From Oscheius tipulae (taxonomy: Eukaryota > Nematoda > Chromadorea > Rhabditida > Rhabditidae), in NCBI GenBank assembly GCA_037178975.1, contig JASJZH010000005.1, positions 7,254,001 through 7,318,000 on the forward strand: a stretch of 64,000 nucleotides of DNA, written 5' to 3'. Made by a program: the position numbers and the translations under genes. This document shows positions 12,364 through 23,900 of the stretch, one piece after another. The first letter of the stretch is position 1. Every line of letters begins with the position of its first letter. The notes beneath the pieces are model-generated. The model searched no databases. It was not told the DNA's origin and saw only the letters and a list, made by a program, of their open reading frames with translations.

Positions 12364-15300
12364 TCAACATCCGAATTTGGCTCGAATCGTACCGTCGAGA
12401 GGAAAAGGCGGTCCGTGTCCTGGGACGATCCATCTCCATTGGCCGCAGGCTAATCTACGTCTGGATTCCGACTGTTGGTTCTCGTTTGCACTCAACGGCT
12501 TCCACATCATCTGGTAGTCGATGTCCTCTTTCCTCAAGAAGGTATCACCTGAATCATGTGTGCGCTTTTTTCAGTTTCTCCCGAAGAATTCCAGAACAAG
12601 AAACCTGTTGGCACTTGCCTGAGATTGCCACACTGCCCAGATTAGCTTCATCCTTGATTATGACGGCCAGGTCGTCCGAAGAGTGACCGGGAGTCTTCAA
12701 GAGATAGACGTTCTCTGTCAACTGGTGACGATCTCCCTGCAAGACTGTATACTAACAGTTTTAAAATCTGCGCAAAATGTTTTTATGTTATAAGCATTAA
12801 AGAAAAATTAAAAATAGAGTCACAGGGATTAAATGTAACCATATTATATGTAGTCTTAGAACTCAGCATTTCTTCATCGGAGTCGAACCACCGACTTCCA
12901 TCTTGAACTTCATTTCAGTGCTTTATCACTACACCAACAGTGCGTCCCGGCGTGAGATCCACTGTTTCATTAATCTACAGCGCAAATACATAGCTTCTAG
13001 CATCAAACAGAATGGCGAACAGTAAAAAAGAACAGTAAGGCACTTCATTTTTGTGTTAATAGCAAAAAACAAAAACATTTGGGCTCAGAACGTTCTCGTA
13101 AGTAATCACTATTTTTTTCTGTGGTCTTACAAAGAATCTATAATCAGCGCCCTACCTTTACTTATCCACTGGAATCCAAGCTTAAAAAAGGACTCGGAAA
13201 GTATAGAGAAAATACAAAGAGATTTCTCGAGAATCTTGTGGTTAAGAAATAACCCAGGATTGAACTACGTAGACTTGCCCAGTTATGAGTATCGTATCAA
13301 CTTCTTAAAACTTCATTCTCTTTTTGTTAGAAGAATGGTTGCGGATGTTCTTTTTGTCAGAAAGATTATTAGTGGTAACGGTTACACTAGTCTAGGTGAT
13401 CTATTCATTTTCCGTCCTTCCAATGGCAGAACTGTTCAATTCAAAATACATCCCAAGCTATCCCTGGTTAGAGCAAATTCCAAGCATCTAAACTCCTTCA
13501 CGTTCAGGGTAAGTCGACTTTTGGAGGATAACGATTTAGGTTCTCTTATTCGGTCAGGCCGTTCTACAATTATTCAGCACGTCTCGACGCATATTGTATC
13601 ACTAGCTAGTCTATTGGATTGAAAACGAAGCTATAGGTGATACCTTCCCTCCCCCAACTCTTCCCACCCAGTTCTCTCCTTGAGCAGGGTATTTTGGCGA
13701 AGTATCATTGTTTTTCTTTTGGCTAAAAATGGCACTGAGACCGGGTTGAGCGCTGCCCTGAGTTGGTTAATGACTTTCATTCCTCTGCCTCTGACACTGG
13801 ACTCCAGGCCTTTGTACACGCATGTTTGTCTGTTCATAGCGCACCATTGGCGGCAGGGGGACTCTGTACAACAACCGAGGGTGGTTTAATTTTGGACTAT
13901 TCTATTCCAATTTTAACGTTGTACAGTTGTTATACGTCCCGGTCAATGGCAAAGCCGTAGTGCCACGATATTCTTTATTTTTTCTTTTCAAAATCACTAA
14001 GCCGATAAACCCTCGCTCTTCCCTCTCCCCCCCCTCTTCCAATGTTTGTTCATATGACAAATGAAATATCTATCTATCTATCTATCTATCTTTACAATTG
14101 GCAAAAAGCGTCTGTCTGCGACTCATATCGACTCTAATCTGGGATAACACTTGACAATATTTGTAGCCTTTCTTGTCAAGTGTTACCCCAGATTAGTGTT
14201 GAAAAGACTATTTTGAAGAGTCGAACAGTTCAAGTTACAAAACGAACACTGCGTCGCTCCGCCAGGAGAGTAAGCGACTGGTACTTTTTTTTTTAAATTT
14301 TCTCTTTACAGTCTACCACTTCTTTTTTTGTTAGTCAATGCAAATTGATTTTAATGTTCTACCAGCTAGACTTCCCTCCGGGCAGAGAGAAGTCTAGCTA
14401 CAATGCAAACAGGGTGCATGTCACTTTGTATTGTAAGAATCCGGTCGCTTTACGACATACCCTTTAAGACATACCTCAAAGAGACCGGACAGGTTGAACT
14501 TGGACTGATAGTGCTGGTACCAACCCTAAGCTTGAGTAAATGATGGTGAAAGGAACAGGCTTACCTGGTAGTGAACAGCATCAGGAAAATCTCGAACTCC
14601 ACCATTATGATCCAAATGGCCGTGCGTCGAGACGACAATATGAATGTGGGGAGGAGCAAGACCCATTGAACTCAGCTCTAAACTTGATCAAATCTGGAAC
14701 CCAGTTCAGCTCACTGCTCAGCAGTATGGTTCTTCCATTGATGTCCGTCCCCATTCCCGTGTCTACCAGAATGTTCTTGTCACCATCTTGAATCAGACTA
14801 ATAGTCGCGATAAACTCATACTGTCCGTCCTTTGTCTGTTCCGCAGTGCCCTGAACAAATTGAAGTTACTCAATGAATAAACAGTTAACATTTCGAATAA
14901 TTGTCAGCTTCGGTCTCGGTGGCAGTTTTTGATGAATCGGTCGACGACTATCTTTCGTCTTCTGTATCAATGACATGATTTCTGTCAACTGGTGGCTCAG
15001 ACTCTGGATCTTGGCCTCGTATTCTTCCTTTGAAAGATCTGAATCCTAAGTCTTTATCGAAATTGACTCATACTGTCCATGTCTTCTGGTTTGGGTGATT
15101 GTGTCGTTGATGGGGGACGAATAACTTTCTCCTCCAGAGATTCTCTGGTCGGCATCGATTCCCATTCTCCACCAGCCCCGGCTGTCTCGTGTGTCTCCTG
15201 TTTTAAAATCTCGTGTCGTCGGTCAAGGAAGCTCTGAAACAGAGCAGCCATTTCCTTGAAGGTTTGTTTTGTTGGCTCTTCCTGTAAAGATATCTCATCA

Positions 15301-16089
15301 AACCAAAAACTGGTTATACTTTTTCAGCTTTGGCGGGTCGTCTTTTTTTCTCCGGCGGTCTCGTCGGTAGCTGCCTGACAGTCGGAACCGAGTTCTGAAA
15401 CTGTTTCCTTGCCTAGATTCCTCTTCTACTGACCGTCTTCTTGGCAATTCTAGCCGCTTCCGGATTCATCTTGGCCAAAAAGGCGGGAGGAGCAATGATG
15501 CTTGTTGGAATGATGTTTTTGCTGAATCCCCGTGGAGCCGGTGGTGCTGCATTCACCTAGACTAATGTAATCAAATTGCATGCAGCAAATAGCCAACAAT
15601 TCCACCCTGATCCATGGTCATTGGATCCATCAGATTCAACATATCCGAGTCGTTATCATCTGTCGAAGCTAGCAGCTCTACCGGAAATCGCGAAACACTT
15701 CCACGACCCTAAGGATGGGCAGTGAATGAATCGTCAAGAGTCCTCACCTTTCCACGAACAAAATCGCGCAACTGTTTCAGCTCCCAGTCGTCGAGTTCTC
15801 GAAGTACCTCGGCGTCCAGTACTGGAAAAAAGAACTTTTTCTGGGATGGGGAAATCCTTGCTCCTTGCTAAAACTGCGCACCGATTCAAAAACATGAGTA
15901 TCGATATGCAAGTTTTCTCAAAAAAAAAAAAATCTCCAGGACGAATCTAACAGTTTAGAGTTGGCTCGTTTCCTTCTGAGCACGGTATTTTCCCACTCAG
16001 CCTTCAAACTCACAGTATCGTTGACGGATAGCTCGACTGTCAGCCAATCCAAATACGAGAGCAAAGTACAAAGAAAGTAGCGGAAACAT
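12364..16089 (-). CDS. MBLAC1/SWIP-10-like metallo-beta-lactamase-fold protein, secreted
   Basis: The C-terminal half is a metallo-beta-lactamase domain closest to MBLAC1 (C. elegans SWIP-10). Metal ligands are visible: STHGHLDHNGG (HxHxDH), TPGHSSDDLAV and PGHGPPFPL. The N-terminus MFPLLSLYFALVFGLADS is a good signal peptide, followed by helices (LDAEVLRELDDWELKQLRDF), a Pro/Asn-rich low-complexity part and a helix (LSKEEYEAKIQSLSHQLTEI). About ten exons join in frame with introns mostly 35-50 nt. One intron is GC-AG (after the codons for VAIS, donor gcaagt), and one of about 1.7 kb (12739 to 14470) contains repeats. The start is taken at the signal peptide because no upstream exon fits. Vertebrate MBLAC1 acts on histone pre-mRNA in the nucleus; export would imply another substrate here (inference). 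Confidence 0.82.
12870..12938 (-). mobile_element. tRNA-derived SINE copy 1
   Basis: On the minus strand the copy shows an A-box-like ttggtgtagtgataaagc and a B box ggttcgactcc about 35 nt later, like a tRNA head. It shares aatgaagttca and atggaagtcggtggttc with the copy at 58263. It cannot be a working tRNA because the anticodon stem is not formed. It sits in an intron of the MBLAC1-like gene. Confidence 0.65.
13053..14096 (+). mobile_element. 5'-truncated non-LTR retrotransposon (LINE) with (ATCT)n tail
   Basis: An open frame at 13053-13622 (189 codons) has the shape of the region behind a LINE reverse transcriptase: SIEKIQRDFSRILWLRNN, SYEYRINFLKLHSLFVRRMV and NSKHLNSFTFRVSRLL resemble the IQ+F...L...L...RR..D pattern typical of jockey/CR1-type elements. 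The palm with catalytic YADD is absent. A 3' UTR follows and ends in atgaaat plus about six ATCT units (14067-14090), a known LINE tail type. It lies antisense to the host gene, within its intron. No clear target-site duplication is visible. Confidence 0.65.
14067..14090 (+). repeat. (ATCT)n microsatellite, LINE tail
   Basis: About six perfect tetranucleotide units directly follow the LINE 3' end, so this is most simply the tail of that element. Confidence 0.8.
14133..14196. other. 64-nt hairpin, microRNA-precursor-like
   Basis: Two 24-nt arms (14133-14156 and 14173-14196) are reverse complements with a single mismatch, around a 16-nt loop. Stem length and loop size fit a pre-miRNA. It lies in the long intron of the MBLAC1-like gene, just behind the LINE tail. 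It could also be a minimal transposon relic. No expression evidence is available from sequence. Confidence 0.4.
14363..14400. repeat. Short hairpin in the same intron
   Basis: agctagacttc near 14364 is matched by gaagtctagct ending at 14399, an 11-bp stem with a loop of about 14 nt. Function unknown. Confidence 0.35.
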
Positions 16090-16322
16090 CAGGTAAGACG
16101 TAGTTGGATGGGCATTCTAATGAGGTAAAGGCGGCGAGTGTGCGTGTGCGACCTCCGTCTCGGCCTAATTGTGGAGGCTGCGATTACCGCCTCGGACAAC
16201 CGGACCAGAGAGACAGCTCACTTCAATTTCCCGTTTTCATTCATCAAAGAAAAGACTCGTGTACGCGGGTCAAGTTGTTTATTACGCAAGCTGAGATCTC
16301 GTTTTCCTCTTCGAGGACTTTT

Positions 16323-17051
16323 TCAGTAGAACTCCTCCTCTTCACCGGCATGAATTGGAGGACTCTTAGTCAGAGGAGCCATGACTCTACGGCCATACCG
16401 ATGTGAAAACGTGGCCAGCAGCATAGACCATTTGGCGAGCATGAAGCACCAGACCGATGTAATCCAGAGATTCTCTCCCATAAGACCTAGAAACCGGAAA
16501 GAGTCAAGCGATGTCAAGAGCGTTACGAACCTTTAGTACTTAGAGTCTGATGCATGAGACCGGCTGCGATGAGACAGCCAGTCATTCCTCCAATGGCGAG
16601 GAGAGAGACGATGGCATCTAAACAACCACAATGCAAGAGACAAACAGGTTGAAAGACTCACTAAAGTAGGTGATCCATTCGAACTTGCTCTGCGACCAGG
16701 TCAGAATCTTGTTGTTCTTGTAGGCGAGATGAAGATGGAAGAGCCAGATGGCAAAGACACCCGAGACGATAGCCAGAATAGTAGCTGACCAATTCTGATA
16801 CTGAGCAGCGAAGACGACAGCAGCCGAGAGACCCGCAAAAATGCCCAAACCGGCTATCCAAAGCTGAACCTTGACGCTGTGACACATGTCTGGAAAAGAA
16901 CAGAATGGACCCAGTTGAACTGATTAAGTCTAAGACTACTGGTGAGGATGAGATAAGAACCTCGGTTGTCCATGTAGGTCTCGGAAACTTGTTCGATGAT
17001 GTAGGCATGTCCTACGGATCCATCGTAACGAAATACTTGGTAGCCGGTCAT
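16323..17051 (-). CDS. HRG-type heme transporter (SLC48 family)
   Basis: Small four-span heme permeases of endosomes, lysosomes or gut membrane. The spans are VQLWIAGLGIFAGLSAAVVF, WSATILAIVSGVFAIWLF, FNAIVSLLAIGGMTGCLIAA and a last one, NLWITSVWCFMLAKWSML. The fourth span and what follows (SVWCFMLAKW then LATFSHRYGRR) align by eye with SLC48A1/HRG-1 (SVWSFISFKW then SLYAHRYRAD), where the cytosolic FARKY-like motif helps heme transfer. Histidines in FHLHLAY after span 2 fit the heme-binding position. Five exons; introns about 40-72 nt. The start MTGYQVFRY lies 13 nt behind an acceptor (ctcttgtcag). Nematodes are heme auxotrophs, so a dedicated importer is expected. The tail EEEEFY is acidic-aromatic and may be a sorting signal. 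Confidence 0.75.
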
Positions 17052-17959
17052 TTTGGGGATAGGACTGACAAGAGGAAAGCAAAAGCAAAACGCCCACAAA
17101 TGCACCCTTTTTGTCCGTCTTATCAGCTGACGGAGCCTTTGTTACATCACTAAAAGAGAGATGATTTCAGACAATTTATAAAGAAGTTCATGTGATGCGT
17201 GTGCTGTTTACCAACTTCTCAGAAATGAGCTCTTTATCTAGCTTCTACATTCAGTGGAGCAGCAGAATCCTCCAGAAGACTACCTAAGAGTTCCAAGAGA
17301 ACGAGCCCAATGATGATGGTTAACTGGTCAACTAGGGACTGGCCAGAAGTCGCTCAACTAGATCATTTTCTTTGTCTCCATTTTCGGAAATCAGCAGACT
17401 TGATAGTTCGAAGGCTGCTGCTCCATTCAAGCTATTCAGAGTTCACCAGCCGTCTACAACGGCTTCGCCGTCCTTTAGTCTTGACTTGGCATTCATAACA
17501 GGCGGCTGCACCGCTTCTTCAATAGCCTAAGTTCCCAAGTTTCCCCAAAAGATGACTTGTCAACTTAATTCTTGACATGCACTATTACTTGCCAACTTTT
17601 TCTCGTGACGATCGGACAAACACCATTGCGTTTTAGAAGTAGAGGGATTCTGTCAACTCCAATAGGCATACTCACTCGCAATGCTTACCATCCACCCCAC
17701 CATTTGTATCTATTCTCCCAGCTCACCATTCCAAAGTGTCTACACACCCATCTGTTTCCCACGTGCAACTTCCCGACCCGACCCGTTATCAGCTCGCTGT
17801 CACTCGATTTCATATGATGCAAAGGCGTGATAAGCCTGCTTTCTCCCCCCACAGAAGCCGAGTGTAGAAAAACAATTTTACTCTCTGTTACTACTGCTAT
17901 CCATATCACAGAAAATGGTATCTCTAGCTTGAAAGAACGAAAATTATAAAGTGAACTCG
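17052..17959. other. Intergenic, HRG promoter side and coiled-coil gene 3' end
   Basis: No gene is supported. At 17601-17650 a stretch with tcgtgacg, cggacaaacaccattgcg and ttttagaagtag resembles the sequence at 60485-60545 and looks like the 3' end of an old repeat. Confidence 0.4.
17601..17650 (+). repeat. Degenerate repeat shared with 60485-60545
   Basis: Both copies contain gtgacg, a cggacaaacaccattgc/cggacaccattgc block, then ttttag or ctttagcagtag. The pattern is like the short 3' ends of RTE-class LINEs; the assignment is tentative. Confidence 0.35.
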
Positions 17960-20900
17960 TTAGTGCGGTTTGCCCCGACGGCGCATGATATCCTCTTTTT
18001 GGTCCGATGAAAAGTCCAACATGGTCATGATAACCTGGAGATGTTCTTTCGAGTCGCCCTTGTTCAGCAGAAAGTAGTAGAAGGCGTCGTGGAGGAACTT
18101 GAGCACGACGCGGTCCTGCGAGACCTGTTCCATCTCCTTCTGCTCCTTCAGATCCATCCTGGCAGCCTGCTGACCCTTCTTGAACATCACCAGATACATC
18201 TCTCGACGCTCCTCTTCCAGCTCACGAATCTTTCTCTCGTACATCTCGTTCTCCTGTCGACTCATCGTTAACTGCTCTTCCAGACGATTGTGGACCGTGT
18301 TGATGCTGTGCTCTTCTTGGATCTTCTTCAACAAGAGCTCCACCTGCTCGCGCAAAGCGTCCTTCTCTTGCTCGAGACGATTCAGTCTATCTCGGTCGAG
18401 GCCACCTTGCTCCTTCTTCTCCAACTCGGCCAGAAGAGCCGCATTCTCTCGCATCAGACGACCGACTTTCTCGCGAAGTAAAATCACTCGACTGTTACTT
18501 CTATCCTCTTCTGAGACATGTTCAGCCGGAATCAACTGCTGGACCGAAGTGGATGGCTCATGCCAAGACTGTGACATCAGACAGGGAGGAGGTCTGAAAC
18601 GTGAAGGTATTGGGGATCTGGGCATTGTAATAGTGCTGAAATCCAAAAGTTAACAATTCTGCTTACCAACTATTATCCAGAGTATTTATACGTAGCATAT
18701 TCGCTACTTTCCAAATATAATACTTCCCCGAATTGATAAACCAAAAGAACTTACTTGCGAATGGTGAAACATTCAGCCGGCTGGTGAAGGGAAGTCATCG
18801 ACGAGGACACACTGTGTGGAGCTGTGGCATAGACTGAGCTGCTCTTCTGTCTCTGACTTCTTCGCTGTTCCCTCGCTACAATTTCCTCCTTGGAAGAGGC
18901 CCGTCGTCGCTGCTGCTGGCGCTGTCTGTTCGTAGCCGACAGGGACCGTCTCGACTTATGTGGCTGTCCCTCTTCCACTGCCAGGTTCTTCATACTTGTC
19001 GATGCCGAGATGGTACAGGAGACCGATTCGCGATTCGAACCCTTATGGAAGACCATTGGACTCTCGTGCACGACCACTTCAGGCTGTTCGATGAGACGGA
19101 CAGGTGTTTGATAGCGACCCAGGGAGTTGGTCTCACTTCGAATCGACTTGGGCGAAAAGTAGGCAGAAGAGATTGAACCGCGTACTCTTTCAGGCTGTCT
19201 GAAAGTTCTTGATTGGTTACCCCACTCATGGAATTAGCCTACCCTTGCTGACAGTAGGCCATCTCGAGTTCATATCTCGTCGCCGCCAACTGATACTTAA
19301 GTTCTTTCCTCTCCTCGATAGCCTTGGCATATCCTTTCCTCATACTGTTCAGCTCGCGGAACATCGTCCCGGCCTTGGTCTTCCATCTGGTCGCCTCTTC
19401 TCGATCCATATCATATATCAGATCAACGACACTGCGACTTCTCGCCAGACGACCATCTCCGCCAGCCTCTCCAACGCCGGGTGTCATCTCCGTTCTCCTC
19501 TCGCTTCGATAGACTTCCAACTCGGCTGTGGCATGGTTGAGGTCGGTCATGAGGCGATCGATTCGATTCTTCAGAGTGTCTCTCTCCTGTCGGGAACGAC
19601 GCAGGTCACGTGCCAGAGACTCTCGCTCGTCCAGCTCCCAGTCCTCCATCACATTTTTCAAGATTTTCTGAAAGCAAACTGTCTTTTCGTGATTACAAAA
19701 AATATTACGCAACTTCAAGTTCATTTCAAAAAGGTCAAAGGATACTAAACTTGGGGACAAAAGGCCGGAACAGCCCTAACAGAATCCATCCAGGCCTTGA
19801 AAAAACCGAATGCACAGTGGCGTACTTTGAAGGATTCTATCAGAGTTATTACGGCAAACGAATTTTCTCAATTATATGTGTTCACAGCAGTTTGTTTAGT
19901 ATTGACTCAAAACTAAAGAGAGAAGAACACTCGGTAGAAACATTACCCACTTTGTGTACCATCTATTGAGCACTTATGGTACAGTTTGGTTACTTTTTAG
20001 AGAGTTAAATCGATTCGGCCACACTCTGAAACAGAATCAACCTCCTCTTTTCCATTATCTCATAAAGCTAGAGCAAAGAAAAAGACGGACCGATTGGAGC
20101 TGTTCCTCCTCAGCTGGCGTCGCTCGTCTGCTGGATAGCGTTGTGGCGACCACTGCCTTCGGAGCCTCTTCGTCGATTTGACTGAGGATCTGCTCGAGAT
20201 CGGATTTCACCTGAAACGGGAGATGGTGAATGAAGAGATTTGAGGCAGTCCTACCACGTTGAGATCATCGGCAAGCGCACCGAAAGCAGGAGAAAGCTGG
20301 CTGCGATTGGAACGTCGACTGGCAGCTGAAGCAGCCGAGGCTGTACGGTGAAGTGACTCGCGAACACGCTCTAGCTCGCCAAGAAGACGTGCATTCTCGG
20401 TCTTGAGACGAGAGATTTCCTCGTCCTCGTACAGCAGCTCGGGCTCACTCAGTGTCTTCCTTATCGTGTTCTTTTCCTCCTCATCTAGCACCGCTATGAT
20501 CGGCAGATGCCTCTTCTTATCCGGACTGCCGCCACTACTCTTCTCCTCCTCCAATTGCTTCTGTAGCTCCTGGTTATCCTTCTCGAGATTGTGAATCCTC
20601 GACTTGAGCCATTTCTTTTCCGAATCGTAACGACACATCTCCTGATCGAGTTCCTTTTGAACATTCTCGAATTCCTTGGCCAACTGCTTGATTCGTTCAC
20701 GTTCCTGCTGTACAAGGACGGCTTTTTCGTCTTCCGACTGTGACAGTTTTTCCCGCAGTTCGGCATTCTTGTTCTCCAACGACTCAATCTTGATCACAGC
20801 CTCGCCGTCCGTCTCCTCTCTTCGACCATCAGCACTGGTTGGCCTCTCAACTACACAGGCAATTTTCTTCCGGACCTGGAGGCGACGATCAGCCTGAATG

Positions 20901-23900
20901 AATGAAATGAATTGGATTTCATGAAGATTTACTTCCTATCAAACTACTTCGTTTCAATGGCCTTCTGCTATTCCGTCCTGGTCAACTTATTATGTACTCT
21001 TTCTGTCTCTATCGAACATCTCTCATTGTCGACCTCTCTATCAATCTTACGTTGTCTTGTTCTGTTTCCTAGTCTCTCGCTCTCAATCTGACTATCATAC
21101 TTCACAGTCGGTCTCAATCTTTTCTCAGTCAGTTTCGTGTCATAGGACTAACATAACCTTGAGTAGATGGTAGAACTCACCCTGTCCTGTATCGTGCTGA
21201 TGAGTTTTTGCTGTAGCACATGGACCTGTCGTCTTGTCGTGGCCAGCTCTCCTTGACACAGCTTCAGTCTCTCTTCCGATTCGTCGAACAGCTCGCCTCT
21301 CTCGATCATCGTCGACTTGTTTTTGGCATTCGGTCGACAGGCCACGTACTTCGAGACGTTTTTCGGCTTGGCCTCGCATTCGACGTCCCGTCGAGACTTA
21401 TTCATCTTGAAACAGTTGAATTCTTGCGCAAAGAGAGTGAAAGTAACCTTCCGAACGGTAGCAATTATTCTACTATACCAAAGGAGCAGATGATAGGCGA
21501 CGCCCATGTCCCCAGTTAGTCGAATAATAAAGCTCACTTGTTGCAACTAATTGCCCAAAGGAAAAAGTTTTGTTAATTACCTGAGTGTTCAATAGAGCAA
21601 CATGATCGATACTGCTTGTTAGTCGCTGCTCCAGATCGAGACGATCCAGTCGAGATTTTAGGCGGAGCTCCTCTTTTTCTCTGGTAAGCTGAAGGACCTC
21701 GTTCTGAAGAAAAGGGGACTGAATGTCTAATGTAAGAGTCTACCTTAGCTCTTTCCAGTTGTCCGTCAAGACTTCGGACCTTATCTTTCCAGTACTCACT
21801 CTGTTCCCTGTACTTTTGCAAGGCCTCTTCCAGTGCTCCTTCCAATCCGTTCTCGTACTCTTCTTTTTGTTCTTTGAATCTCAGCTCCATATCCGACAGG
21901 TTCTAGGAAGGAATTTATATAAGAGACTGCTTAAAAACTACCTTGAGCAGCTCTTGGATTCTCGTCTCCAGAAGAGGAACACGTTCGGCGACAGCTCCCA
22001 GAGCGTATAGCGACTTTTTGTACTCTTCCCGCTCCTTCTGATGCTCGTCCAACTGTACTCTCTGGTCTCGACGAGTGTCTTCCAGCTGTTTCGTAAGCAT
22101 TTCGAGCAGCTGGGTCTTGGTCAGAAGGATCTTCTCAATCTCTTCGAAGCGACCCTTCAAGTCAGAACGATTTGCAGTGTATTGGTTGTGCAGGTCCTAA
22201 GAACTTTATGAATAGAAAGGACCAATACGAACCTCGAGTTTTCTCTTGGTCGACTGGAACTCTGACTCGTGTTTGTCTAATTCTTGGTAGGTCATCTCGG
22301 TCTGAACTCTCTTTGAAAGCATCACAGAGTATCGGGGATCCGGAACGCCTTTGTGCCAACTGGAGGAAGTCTCGTCACTGACGACGAGATCGTGTTCCAT
22401 CAACGTGTTCTGATAGACCTGCATTCTCTCCTCCATGTAGGCTATTGCCTTTTGCATAGTCTCTTTTTCGGCCTGTTGTCGACTGATTGTGATTCCGCTG
22501 GCTGTCAGTTCGGCTCCTTTCTCTTCCGAATCTTTCTGACTCTCTTCGAGCTTCGCCGACAGACTTCGTCTAAGAAGGGTCTCATTTTTAGGTCTGTATT
22601 TCACTCACTTGTCGCCTTCCGTACTCTCCAAATCATTCCTTAGTGCCATTACATCCTCCTCCAGTTCCTGTACTCGTGTATTTCCTTCTTCCAAACTCAG
22701 TAGAAGCTGCTGATTCTCGTCTATCAGATTCTTCTTTCTCTCAATACAGAACGGATCCGAGCATTCTCCAGGTGTACCAGCTGCTATCCTATCAACAATG
22801 TGGACAGGCTGCCTGAAACAACAGCTTCTACTTCCTTTAAAATGTATACTAACCCTATTTGTAGAAGATTGAGATTATCTGCAGAAGATTGTCGAGAAAT
22901 CACAGGGATAAGAGGTGGCTAAAAAGGACAATGTAAAGAGGTGAACAAGAGACACGCATTCGAGAAGATACGTCGCCATAGTCTCTTAATCATTGCGGGC
23001 AAAAAAGCGGCTGGGAGACGAACCAATAAGCCATTTGGTGTGGGAAGCTGACTACGAAAGTACGAGATTCCATTTTTCTTTGTCTCAAATAGTGCTTAAT
23101 TATTTGCAACTCTTTCGGAGTACTTCACTTGTATTAATTCCGACACTTGTTGCATCTTTTCTAGACGAGCTTTCTGGTTACAAAAGTTTCACAACAAAAA
23201 ACCCACAGGATTTCCTCTTCTGTACGCCTCCAGTTCGAACTGTATCGACTCTCGTTCTCTCTGCATCTGCTGCTCGTTTTGGGAGGTCTTCAGCAGTTGA
23301 TCCTTGATGACGAGCTCGAGTTGTGCAGCCTTCGTTCTCCAGATAAATGCCTCATTTTGATATGCTTGGATGTGATTCAAGGCTTCCTGACTCAGATACA
23401 TAGGCTGTCCACTGATCTTGCTTTCCATCGATATGCTCATTGGCGAAGGCATGCCGAATATTGACACCCCCGTCTATACCTTGGTAGACGGCAAAAATGG
23501 TAAGTTACCGGATCAGGAAGGCTTCTAGCTGGCGAGAGAGGATTCGGTTCAGAAACGGACATGGTAGTTGATATCCTGGGAACTTGTGGTAGCATGCTCG
23601 GATCTGTCGGGGCCATTTCACCTGTGGCGTAGATCTCTTGGCTGGTCGACGGGACAGCATACTGAAAGATAGGTTATATGCATCGACTCACTTACCTGAA
23701 CAGAATCGGTCATAGTGGCCACCTCCGCTCTCGGTCGTCCCAAAATCTCTTCCAGCTCTTGTATTCTACCTGTCAATCGAGCGATCTCGTCTCTAAAATC
23801 CTTTTCAAACATGCTCAAAACCTTCCCAAACCTGGAGTTCATAGTCTCCTGAACGAGTTGATTGACCCGTATGTTGTGTTTCTTCTCCAGCTGCTTCTTC

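Noticed and set aside
12174-12686. 170-codon plus-strand open frame
   Set aside because: It lies antisense to well-supported exons of the MBLAC1-like gene, with PGHGPPF in the minus frame, and has no family features.
12870-12938. Functional tRNA gene
   Set aside because: A and B boxes are present but acceptor and anticodon stems do not pair, and a similar sequence recurs at 58 kb, so it is a SINE.
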